Virus record (IMG/VR): IMGVR_UViG_3300034198_008282
Span: 1 to 23,463 of that record
Reading direction: 5' to 3' (one strand)
DNA from: a virus
DNA length: 23,463 nt
Both the position numbers and the translations under genes were made by a program. Below, piece by piece: positions 1-6,593 of the stretch; positions within the stretch are counted from its first letter, which is position 1; each line of letters opens with the position of its first letter. The notes beneath the pieces are model-generated. The model searched no databases, was not told the DNA's origin, and saw nothing but the letters and a program-made list of their open reading frames with translations.

Positions 1-123
1 GGTCAACGAAAAACAGCGGAGGTTTTCGATGGGGGGTGTTTTGACTAGAATCCCCACGAAAAATGGACCCGGCGGCGTCCACTAAACGTGGCAGATTACG
101 GTGGGCAAATAGCCCAAGAAAAA
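1..123 (+). other. Left-edge region, possible 3' end of an upstream gene
   Basis: No complete gene is visible here. Frame 2 is open from the window edge to TAA at 83-85 and would encode the end of a basic protein (VNEKQRRFSMGG...GPGGVH). Frame 1 is open only to TAG at 46-48. I cannot tell which, if either, is the tail of a real gene that starts outside the window. The segment holds the first copy of a 12-base direct repeat (80-91) that recurs at 335-346. No clear promoter or SD sequence was seen. Confidence 0.3.
80..91 (+). repeat. 12-base direct repeat, left copy
   Basis: CACTAAACGTGG at 80-91 recurs exactly at 335-346, so the pair brackets the conserved part of the small gene between them. 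The left copy lies just after the possible upstream stop; the right copy lies 10 bases before the ParB-like start. This could be chance or a trace of insertion. Confidence 0.45.
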
Positions 124-444
124 ATGGCACGCACAGTCATCCACGTGAACCAGCACATCATCCGATCCAACTACAAAAAGGGGGAGCGGCATCCGGTCTT
201 GACGGTCAAGAGCAAAGGCAGCAATATCTATGCCCACGAGGCCGTCATCAACGGGCCGTGCCGCATCGTGTATTCCCCGGACAAGCCGCTGCCGTGCGGC
301 GCACGGGTTTGGATTGAGACGGAATCTGCGGTCACACTAAACGTGGAGGAAGATCGTGAAGATCAGAGACAGGATCAAGGAGTTGAGGCGTGTCAAAGCC
401 AGCGAGTTGCTGCCGAATCCCAAGAACTGGAGGACGCACCCTAA
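124..444 (+). CDS. Small conserved hypothetical protein
   Basis: A 106-residue reading frame beginning MARTVIHVNQH. The first ~73 residues have the look of a small conserved family that I have seen in bacteria and phages without a known function: beta-rich, with the signature VVYSPDKPL-CGARVWIET here as RIVYSPDKPLPCGARVWIET. The last ~33 residues, after position 345, are very polar (EEDREDQRQDQ...) and are simply another frame of the start of the next gene, so the native protein may once have stopped near residue 74. ATG 124 was chosen because the conserved part starts there; an in-frame GTG at 88 is possible. Neither has a good SD. It overlaps the ParB-like gene by 89 bases, unusually long for this genome. 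Confidence 0.6.
   Translation: MARTVIHVNQHIIRSNYKKGERHPVLTVKSKGSNIYAHEAVINGPCRIVYSPDKPLPCGARVWIETESAVTLNVEEDREDQRQDQGVEACQSQRVAAESQELEDAP
335..346 (+). repeat. 12-base direct repeat, right copy
   Basis: Second exact copy of CACTAAACGTGG (first at 80-91). Its last two bases begin the GGAGGA SD sequence (345-350) of the ParB-like gene that starts at GTG 356. Confidence 0.45.
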
Positions 445-1009
445 GTCGCAGCAGGATGCCCTGCGGGGCGTGCTGTCGGAAGTCGGTTTTGCGGACGCTG
501 CGATTGCCCGGGAGTTGCCGGACGGGAGCCTCATGCTCATTGACGGACACCTCCGGGCGGAGACGGCGGCGGACGCCAACGTGCCCGTGCTTGTCCTTGA
601 CGTCACGGAGGCTGAGGCAGACAAACTGCTGGTCACTCTGGACCCGCTGGCTGCGATGGCCGACACGAATGCTGAGGCACTTGAGTCGGTCTTGGGGGAA
701 GTCGAGACAAACAGCGAGGCAGTGTCAGAGATGCTGTCCCGTCTCGCGCACCGGGCGGGCTTGTTCCTTGAGGGGGCCGGTCAGTCTGACGAGGCGGAGC
801 CGGGTGAGTCGGATGACGGACCGGCGGAGGAGGAGTCTGCTGAACCGGCCGGGGTTCGGATGGTTCAGTTGTTCCTTGATGAGACAAACATTGAGGAGTT
901 TCAGGACCGGACTGCCCGGTTGGCGGAGGAGTACGAAACCAGCAACCTGACCGACACGGTACTGGAGGCGGTGCGGCGTGCAAGTCTACACCTGTACGAC
1001 CAAGATTGA
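356..1009 (+). CDS. ParB-like (ParB/Srx fold) domain protein
   Basis: 217 residues. The N-terminal ~90 residues match a ParB/sulfiredoxin-fold domain: VKASELLPNPKNWRTHP (residues 13-29), then the signature LMLIDGHLRAE (about 59-69), then LVLDVTEAEADKLLVTLD (about 78-95), as in phage ParB-like nucleases and adaptor proteins. The second half (about 130-217) is acidic and low in complexity (DEAEPGESDDGPAEEESAEP), with a helical C-terminus. The GTG start at 356 has GGAGGA (345-350) five bases upstream. The 3' end overlaps the next gene by 32 bases. ParB-like proteins are known companions of phage base-modification operons (Iyer, Aravind and colleagues' comparative genomics), and this gene heads such a cassette. 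Whether it cuts DNA, hydrolyses CTP, or guides modification cannot be told from sequence. Confidence 0.85.
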   Translation: MKIRDRIKELRRVKASELLPNPKNWRTHPKSQQDALRGVLSEVGFADAAIARELPDGSLMLIDGHLRAETAADANVPVLVLDVTEAEADKLLVTLDPLAAMADTNAEALESVLGEVETNSEAVSEMLSRLAHRAGLFLEGAGQSDEAEPGESDDGPAEEESAEPAGVRMVQLFLDETNIEEFQDRTARLAEEYETSNLTDTVLEAVRRASLHLYDQD

Positions 1010-1856
1010 GGCGGATGACCTTGCGGGCGTCCACCTTGATGAATCCCACTACGACGTCTTGGTGGGAGGAGATGAGGCCGCGGACATCTTCAAGCCGGAC
1101 GGCACGCCGCTGGTTCGCTACCGCCCCGGGTGGTTTGACGCGGAGTTGTGCGCGTCGGTCCTGCCCGCCTGTCGCAAGGCTGCCAAGCCAACGCAGAACC
1201 GGGGCACAGCCGCCGGAGACATGGGCAACGGGGAGGAGAAGTTCAGACGGGCCAAGGACGGCAAGATCAGCCACACCAAACGGATCAAGCCGGTCAACAG
1301 CGGGATCATCGGCTACTTTGATCGCAGCGTCCGGACCCCGTACTGCCGCCAGACTTCATTCCTAATCAACTCCGCGGCACACTGGAGGCGGTTTCTGCCG
1401 TACATCGTCAAGGCCGATGAGGGGCTGAAGGCACTCATGCCTGACCGTTGGGAGGCTCAGCGGCAGTACGCTGACCGGACGGCGGAGGATTGGCTGATAC
1501 CGGAAAGCACGTTCACGACGGTGACCGTCAACCGCAACTTTGCGACCGCAACGCACAAGGATGCCGGTGACCTCAAGGCCGGTTTCGGTGTGCTTTCGTG
1601 CCTCCGCAACGACAAGTACGAGGGTGCCCACCTTTGTTTCCCGGCCTACCGGGTTGCCGTTGACCTTGGGCACGGCTGCCTCTGCCTTGCGGACGTCCAT
1701 GAGTGGCACGGCAACACCGCGTTCCGGCAGATCAAGGCCGGGTACGAGCGTGTCACGCTGGTGTTCTACTACCGTGAAAAAATGGTCCGCTGCCTGCCTG
1801 TCGCGGAGGAAGTCGAGTGGGCCAAGAACCGCCGCCGCGGGGAGCCGCTGAAATAG
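978..1856 (+). CDS. TET/JBP-type 2-oxoglutarate/Fe(II) DNA base dioxygenase
   Basis: 292 residues. The C-terminal half has the double-stranded beta-helix signature of TET/JBP enzymes, which oxidise the methyl of thymine or 5-methylcytosine in DNA. Visible residues: H193-x-D195 (TATHKDAGDLKAGFG) as iron ligands; GAHLCFPAYRVAVDLGHGCL (217-236); the distal histidine in HEWHGN (most likely H244); and R258 in ERVTLVFYYREKM, expected to bind 2-oxoglutarate. The N-terminal ~100 residues are a variable extension. The GTG at 978 has GGAGG (964-968) nine bases upstream, and the gene overlaps the ParB-like gene by 32 bases. Phage TET/JBP members are known to make hydroxymethylated bases that are then decorated further. 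The substrate here could be thymine or 5-methylcytosine; no methyltransferase or hydroxymethylase gene lies in the window. Family assignment is by motif recognition, not a database search. Confidence 0.85.
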   Translation: MQVYTCTTKIEADDLAGVHLDESHYDVLVGGDEAADIFKPDGTPLVRYRPGWFDAELCASVLPACRKAAKPTQNRGTAAGDMGNGEEKFRRAKDGKISHTKRIKPVNSGIIGYFDRSVRTPYCRQTSFLINSAAHWRRFLPYIVKADEGLKALMPDRWEAQRQYADRTAEDWLIPESTFTTVTVNRNFATATHKDAGDLKAGFGVLSCLRNDKYEGAHLCFPAYRVAVDLGHGCLCLADVHEWHGNTAFRQIKAGYERVTLVFYYREKMVRCLPVAEEVEWAKNRRRGEPLK

Positions 1857-1859
1857 CGA

Positions 1860-1907
1860 CCCCCCCGGAGTTGTGAGATTCAAGTTTCAAACAAGTGTTT
1901 TCGTGGG
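1860..1907 (+). repeat. C-run/18-mer dispersed repeat, copy 1
   Basis: Seven Cs, then GGAGTTGTGAGATTCAAG, then a short hairpin-capable segment (AAAC-AAGT-GTTT) and CGTGGG. It fills nearly all of the 58-base gap between the TET/JBP gene and the next gene, the largest gap in the left operon. Its 3' end merges into GGGAGA (1905-1910), the likely SD for GTG 1915. Other copies: 8690-8737, 8787-8812 and, inverted, 23377-23424. Confidence 0.85.
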
Positions 1908-1914
1908 AGATAGC

Positions 1915-2943
1915 GTGGTAGCGGACTGGAGGCTGAACCGCCGTGAGGGGTTTGACCTGTTCTACCGGTTCCACTGCGAGAGCAACGATTGCTCCCCGGA
2001 CTTGGCGGTTGAGCGGTGGATGGCCGATGAGGGCGGGTTTGACTTTGAGAAGCGTTGCGTCATGGCACTTTTCCATGGAGCAACCTACGCTGGCCCGTGT
2101 GAGTCGATGTTCGCAGACCGGTTCCCGCGTCTCACCTCTGACGTTTCGGGGCTGGTCGCATTCTTCAACCGGGAGAAGCGGCGGCTGCTGTTCAGCCCCG
2201 ACTGCAAGTATCGCAAGATGGTTTTCCCGCGGTTCCTTGAGTCGGTCGGGCAGTCGGTCGCGGCATACGGCACGCTGGGCAAGTTCATCACGGATTGCTT
2301 TGGCTCCGCGGACCCCAAGGTGAACTATCTGCGGCTCAAGGCTCAATGCCAGTCCGTCTGGTACCACTGGGGCAGGATGGGGCACTGGTGTTTCTCTGAG
2401 GCGTTGGCGCGGCTGGTGGACGCCCCGATAGAGGCGGCTGACATGGAGTTCAGCGACGGGGCCAGCCACCGGGCCGGGTGGGCTTTCTGCATCGGGCGCG
2501 ATGACCTGACGGGTGATCGCGTCTCCGCCGCGGACGTCCGGATGCTTGAGCGGACGGCCGCGGAGTACCTGAGCGGTCTTGACTTCCCGCGGGCTGACCG
2601 GTTCACTCTTGAAACCGCATGCTGCAACTACAAAAGGCAGCACCGCGGGAGTCGGTACGGCGGCTGCTACATTGACGAGCAGTACGCTGAGACGGTCCAG
2701 ATGATGACCGACTGGCCTGAGTACGGATGGCTTTGGGAGAAGTACCTTGAGGGGCGGCTGGCGGTGCTTCCGCGGTCGCTGCTGTTTGAGTTGAGCGGGG
2801 AGAAGCCTCCCGCATATCGCAAGGACTGGAACCGGTCGATGCAGAAGTACGGCCGGATGCCGCGGGTTGAGGCTTGGGCGTCCGGGGAGGCCCAACGCTG
2901 GTGCAAACTGGAGGACGTTTGTGGACGCCAAGCAAGTCAATAA
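1915..2943 (+). CDS. 5-hmdU DNA kinase helical / aGPT-Pplase-type hypermodification protein
   Basis: 342 residues, predicted mostly helical. I recognise the pattern of the phage family annotated as 5-hmdU DNA kinase helical domain or alpha-glutamyl/putrescinyl thymine pyrophosphorylase: RREGFDLFYRFH (about 9-20), the helix with ALFHGATYAGP (51-61), DGASHRAGWAFCIGRDD (181-197), ETACCNYKRQ (233-242) and GGCYIDEQ (249-256). Family members act on 5-hydroxymethylpyrimidine-containing DNA, in steps after base phosphorylation that attach an amine or amino acid; which step this protein performs is not settled by sequence. GTG 1915 is preferred: GGGAGA ends four bases upstream. An upstream in-frame GTG at 1873 lies inside the dispersed repeat with an SD too close to use. 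It is sandwiched between a base oxidase and a P-loop kinase, which supports the role. Confidence 0.72.
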   Translation: MVADWRLNRREGFDLFYRFHCESNDCSPDLAVERWMADEGGFDFEKRCVMALFHGATYAGPCESMFADRFPRLTSDVSGLVAFFNREKRRLLFSPDCKYRKMVFPRFLESVGQSVAAYGTLGKFITDCFGSADPKVNYLRLKAQCQSVWYHWGRMGHWCFSEALARLVDAPIEAADMEFSDGASHRAGWAFCIGRDDLTGDRVSAADVRMLERTAAEYLSGLDFPRADRFTLETACCNYKRQHRGSRYGGCYIDEQYAETVQMMTDWPEYGWLWEKYLEGRLAVLPRSLLFELSGEKPPAYRKDWNRSMQKYGRMPRVEAWASGEAQRWCKLEDVCGRQASQ

Positions 2944-4000
2944 GTTCATCGCCCAATACGCCAAGGGCTACCAAGGCGGTCAGTTTGCCGCACCGCTGCC
3001 CAAGGAGTTGGAGGCCAATCCGGGTGCCGTGCTGGAGGCGGAGGGGTTTGTTGCGATCCGCAAGACGCTGCCGCGGGGTTCCTCCCGCAAGGACTTCACC
3101 GGGCGGGCGTACAAACTCCCGCCGGGGGCGTCCGTCCTGACTCACGTTGCCCGGGAGCCGGGTGCCGCGCTTCCCCGCTGGGTTGGGCATTACAACTACG
3201 TCTACACCTACGTTGAGGACGGTGAGTTGTCTGACCAGATGCGTCAGGCCGGTTGGAAGGTCAAGGCATACCGCGTCTCCGCCACGAGTGAAATCATGGC
3301 TTGCTGGTGCCGCGCGGAGGAGCCGCCGCTGCCGATCAGCGTGGCGGACTTGAGGACGTTCACCCGCCTGAACATTCCCGTGCCCGTCGCTGCGTTTGAG
3401 GCGGAGTTGGCATCGGTGGACTGCTGGCACGATGACTTCCCCTATTACTCTGACGGAACGTGGTCAGCCGTGTCGATACGGGGCTACAAGCAGGATGACC
3501 CAAGGTGGGGCGTGAAGCCGTCAGAGATGCCGCAGAAGTGGCGTGACGAGCATCCTGATGACCTCAACCTGAAGTGCGACTGGACCGTGCTTGCAAGCCG
3601 CACCCCCAAAATCCGCCAGTGGGTTGAGCAGACGGTCGGGGGCGGGGAAGTCGAGCGGGTCAGGCTGTTCAGGATGACCGCCCGGAAAGACAAGGACGGG
3701 AAACTGGGGCGGCACAGCGACATTCAGGATCAGGACGTTGGGACGCGGGACGGGATGCTTGCCCGTCTCCACATACCGATCAGGACTCACCCTGACATCA
3801 AGATGACCGTTTGGGACTTGGACGGCAACGAGCGTTCCGCCCATCTCGCTGCCGGGGGCGTCTACTACCTTGACACCCGAAAGCCGCACAGCGTCCAGAA
3901 CAAATCAGACGTTGACCGCGTTCATTTGGTGGTCGATTTGGTGGTCACGCCAGAGGTTCGGGTCAGGCTGATGGAGTCAGAGGAGGTGGCAGCGGGATGA
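2921..4000 (+). CDS. Asp/Asn beta-hydroxylase-like 2OG dioxygenase with unassigned N-terminal domain
   Basis: 359 residues. Residues from about 155 to 359 match the aspartyl/asparaginyl beta-hydroxylase branch of Fe(II)/2-oxoglutarate oxygenases: WHDDFPYYSDGTWSAVSIRG, then GRHSDIQDQD with H265-x-D267, RLHIPIRTHPD, YYLDTRKPHSVQN with distal H323, and R333 in DRVHLVVDL for 2-oxoglutarate. The first ~140 residues (FVAIRKTLP..., GHYNYVYTYVEDGEL, SATSEIMACWCRAEE) form a separate domain that I do not recognise. GTG 2921 is chosen because GGAGGA (2910-2915) sits five bases upstream; an in-frame ATG at 2867 lies deep inside the preceding gene. It overlaps that gene by 23 bases and its stop overlaps the kinase start (ATGA). 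It likely tailors either the modified base or a protein partner; the substrate is unknown. Confidence 0.75.
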   Translation: MDAKQVNKFIAQYAKGYQGGQFAAPLPKELEANPGAVLEAEGFVAIRKTLPRGSSRKDFTGRAYKLPPGASVLTHVAREPGAALPRWVGHYNYVYTYVEDGELSDQMRQAGWKVKAYRVSATSEIMACWCRAEEPPLPISVADLRTFTRLNIPVPVAAFEAELASVDCWHDDFPYYSDGTWSAVSIRGYKQDDPRWGVKPSEMPQKWRDEHPDDLNLKCDWTVLASRTPKIRQWVEQTVGGGEVERVRLFRMTARKDKDGKLGRHSDIQDQDVGTRDGMLARLHIPIRTHPDIKMTVWDLDGNERSAHLAAGGVYYLDTRKPHSVQNKSDVDRVHLVVDLVVTPEVRVRLMESEEVAAG

Positions 4001-4560
4001 AAACTCTCACGTACATCATCGGCCAGCCCGGGGCCGGAAAGACAACGCTGATGAACGCCATCTGCAAGGGGGCGTCAACCCTGTACACCGCGGACTCCCC
4101 GGTTTCTCACCGCGGCATGAAGGGTCCGCACGGCCTGTTCAGCGTGCTTGGCAAGGACCGGCACCCGTTCGGCGGGACGGATACGATGTCACACGCGGCC
4201 GCGGGAAACTGCGAGGCATGGGTTGAGGAGTTGTCGCGATGTGCGGCGGGCGGAGTCGTGTTTGGGGAAGGGGACAGGCTGGCCACCAAAAGGTTCCTTG
4301 CCGCTGCGCGGGTCCACTACCGCGTGCTGGTGTTCTACCTTGACCTTGACGATGCGGTTGCCGCGGAGCGGAGGGCCGTCAGGGCTGAGGAACACCGCCT
4401 GAAGCAACAGAGTGCGTCTTGGGTCAAAGGCCGCGTCACCAAGCACGCGAACTTGGCCTTGGCAGAGTCGGCCGTTAGGCTTGATGCTAGGCAGCCTGCT
4501 GAGGAGAACGCACTGCTGGTGTGGAGTGAGGTCAATGGGAAAACGCGGACCACCGCCTGA
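3997..4560 (+). CDS. P-loop nucleotide/base kinase, probable hydroxymethyl-base DNA kinase
   Basis: 187 residues. Walker A is G9-QPGAGKT near the N-terminus. A conserved GTD (60-62) follows in FGGTDTMSHAA, then VVFGEGDRLA (87-96) as the Walker B/core strand region, then LVFYLDLDDAVAAERRAVR and a basic lid QQSASWVKGRVTKH (127-140). This matches the small phage kinases that phosphorylate 5-hydroxymethyl pyrimidines in DNA so that the phosphate can be displaced later. ATG 3997 overlaps the previous stop, so translation is probably coupled. The 3' end overlaps the small terminase gene by 26 bases. A generic phage nucleotide kinase is the alternative, but the flanking hypermodification genes favour a DNA base kinase. 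Confidence 0.75.
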   Translation: MKTLTYIIGQPGAGKTTLMNAICKGASTLYTADSPVSHRGMKGPHGLFSVLGKDRHPFGGTDTMSHAAAGNCEAWVEELSRCAAGGVVFGEGDRLATKRFLAAARVHYRVLVFYLDLDDAVAAERRAVRAEEHRLKQQSASWVKGRVTKHANLALAESAVRLDARQPAEENALLVWSEVNGKTRTTA

Positions 4561-5038
4561 GCCGTCAATCCTGCGGTACATACGTGGGAACCCAAGCAAG
4601 ACTCCGCTCAACCCCGGGGAGCCAACCCCGGACTTGATGCCGCAGGGGGCGGAGCCTCCGGCTTGGCTTGAAGGCGTTGCCCTTGAGAAGTGGCACGAGA
4701 TTGTCCCGGTCTTGGCCGCGATGCGGGTGATGACCGTGGCGGACCGGGAGACGATTGCGAGGTACTGCGCCCTGTGGGAGCAGTGGAAGAAAAACTACGA
4801 CATCGTGAAACGCGGGGCGGACGTCATCATCGGCCGGGACGCGGCCGGTGAAGTCAAGTACATGCAAGTCACCCCGTATGCCAGCCAGATGACCAAGATT
4901 GCTACGCTTTTGCTCCGGATTGAGCAGGAGTTTGGCCTAACGCCAAGCAGCCGGTCTCAAGTCACAATCCACGGGAGCAGAGACGATGACCCACTTGCCA
5001 CGTTTGCCCAAAAGCGCAGCCGCGGAACAGGGGCTTGA
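4535..5038 (+). CDS. terS: Terminase small subunit, P27 family
   Basis: 167 residues beginning MGKRGPPPEPSILRYIRGNP, the usual N-terminus of P27-type small terminases (K-RGP-P-P--L-LLRGNP), followed by PPAWLEGVALEKWHEIVPVL, ADRETIARYCALWEQW and a C-terminal helix LLRIEQEFGLTPSSRSQV. It recognises phage DNA and feeds it to the large subunit. ATG 4535 starts the conserved block; longer in-frame extension upstream would run within the kinase gene and has no family similarity. It overlaps both neighbours, consistent with a tightly coupled operon that links the modification cassette to packaging. Confidence 0.9.
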   Translation: MGKRGPPPEPSILRYIRGNPSKTPLNPGEPTPDLMPQGAEPPAWLEGVALEKWHEIVPVLAAMRVMTVADRETIARYCALWEQWKKNYDIVKRGADVIIGRDAAGEVKYMQVTPYASQMTKIATLLLRIEQEFGLTPSSRSQVTIHGSRDDDPLATFAQKRSRGTGA

Positions 5039-6593
5039 GCATTACTTCAACGAGGAAAAGGCAGCCCACGTTGTCGAGTTTTTCAAGCAGTTTCTCAGGC
5101 ACTCAAAGGGGCGGTTCGCCAACAAGCCGTTCACCCTCCTCCCGTGGCAGCAGACGTTGCTTGAGGACTTGTTCGGCTGGGTGAGGGTCAGCGATGACTT
5201 GCGGCGGTTCCGGGTCGCGTACATCAGCACCGCCAAGAAGTCAGGGAAGTCAACCCTGTTGTCTGGAGTCGGGCTGTATTTGCTGACGGCTGACGGTGAG
5301 CAGTCTGCGGAAATCTACTCCGCCGCGGCTGACCGCGACCAAGCAGGCATCGTTGCCCGTGAGGCCATGAACATGGTCCGGGCGTCTCCGTCCCTTGCCC
5401 GGTCCCTTGAGGTTGTCGAGTCTCGCAAGACGATCACGCACCGCCGTTCATCATCGTTCTGGCGGGTGCTGTCCGGAGACTCATTCCGTGCTGAGGGTTT
5501 GAATATCCACGGGTTGCTGTTCGATGAGTTGCACACGCAGCGTGACCGGCGGCTTTGGGATGCCTGCCGCTACGGCGGTGCCGCCCGGGACCAGAGTTTG
5601 CTCATCAGCATCACAACCGCAGGCTATGACCGAAACTCCATTTGCTACGAGCAGTACGAATACGCCAAGGCGGTTGAGCGGGACTGGCGGCATGACCCGC
5701 AGTTCTACCCCTGCATCCACGAGACGCCCGCTGATGCGGACTGGGCAAACCCGGAGAACTGGCCCAAGGCCAACCCGTCTTGGGGAGTGACGATTGACCC
5801 CGCGGACTTTGCCGCGGACTTCCGCGAAAGCCTGCGGAGCAGCACCAAGGAAAACTCATTCCGCAGATACCGCCTCAACCAGTGGACGCAACAAGACACA
5901 CGTTGGATAAAAATGGAGGCTTGGGCGGGATGCAAAAGCCTGCCCCCGGGGCCGCTGGACGGCCGTGAGTGCTTTGTCGGTCTTGACCTTGCGACCACCT
6001 TTGACACCTCTGCGATGGTTGCCGTGTTTCCGGCGGAGGACGGGACGTTTGATGTCCTTGCCCGGTTTTGGATACCCGGTGACAACGCGATTGAGCGGGA
6101 GCGGCGGGACGGAGTGCCATACGCACTCTGGTCGAATGACCCCAAAAATGGGCTGTCCCTGACGGACGGCAACGTGACGGACTATGACGTAATCCGCCGT
6201 GATGTGGTTGCTTTCGGGCAGAAATACAACGTCCGGCAAATAGCCATTGACAGATGGAACGCCACCCAACTTGCCATCCAACTTCAAGGGGAGGGGTTCG
6301 ATGTGGTAGGGTTTTCGCAAGGCGTCGGTGCGATGTCGCCTCCAAGCAAGATGCTTGAGAACCTGATAGCCACCGGGAGGCTCCGCCATGACGGCAACTT
6401 AGTGCTGTCTTGGATGGCCTCAAACGTCTCCGTCAAGGTAGACTCCAACGACAACATCAAGCCGATCAAGCCTAAGCCGGGGTCACCTCAACGCATCGAC
6501 GGAATCGTGAGTCTGGTCATGGCACTTGGGGCGTTCACGGCCAGCCAGAAAACACAAGTGGGCACGCCAGAACCGGGCATGATTTTCATATGA
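4986..6593 (+). CDS. terL: Terminase large subunit (ATPase-nuclease)
   Basis: 535 residues, the usual length for the HK97-type large terminase. The ATPase half shows an adenine-binding region LLPWQQTLLEDLFGW (51-65), Walker A STAKKSGKST (81-90), Walker B LLFDE (D180, E181) and the coupling motif ISITTAG (208-213). The nuclease half (RNase H fold) shows D334 in FVGLDLATTFDTSAMV, D422 in AIDRWN and D505 in RIDGIVSLVMALG, a plausible metal triad. It translocates DNA into the prohead and cuts concatemers. The ATG lies inside the end of the small subunit gene, 53 bases before its stop; its own stop overlaps the portal start. Confidence 0.96.
   Translation: MTHLPRLPKSAAAEQGLEHYFNEEKAAHVVEFFKQFLRHSKGRFANKPFTLLPWQQTLLEDLFGWVRVSDDLRRFRVAYISTAKKSGKSTLLSGVGLYLLTADGEQSAEIYSAAADRDQAGIVAREAMNMVRASPSLARSLEVVESRKTITHRRSSSFWRVLSGDSFRAEGLNIHGLLFDELHTQRDRRLWDACRYGGAARDQSLLISITTAGYDRNSICYEQYEYAKAVERDWRHDPQFYPCIHETPADADWANPENWPKANPSWGVTIDPADFAADFRESLRSSTKENSFRRYRLNQWTQQDTRWIKMEAWAGCKSLPPGPLDGRECFVGLDLATTFDTSAMVAVFPAEDGTFDVLARFWIPGDNAIERERRDGVPYALWSNDPKNGLSLTDGNVTDYDVIRRDVVAFGQKYNVRQIAIDRWNATQLAIQLQGEGFDVVGFSQGVGAMSPPSKMLENLIATGRLRHDGNLVLSWMASNVSVKVDSNDNIKPIKPKPGSPQRIDGIVSLVMALGAFTASQKTQVGTPEPGMIFI

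Noticed and set aside
1860-1907. Repeat family as a self-cleaving ribozyme or phage attachment site
   Set aside because: No hammerhead-type CUGANGA/GAAA core is visible, and no integrase lies in the window to support an att site.
1873-1914. Upstream start of the aGPT-type protein inside the repeat
   Set aside because: GGAG is only two bases from GTG 1873; GTG 1915 has a properly placed GGGAGA.
1753-2964. Long minus-strand reading frame (403 codons) opposite the aGPT-type gene
   Set aside because: Same shadow effect; the plus strand has recognisable family motifs, proper SD spacing and operon overlaps.
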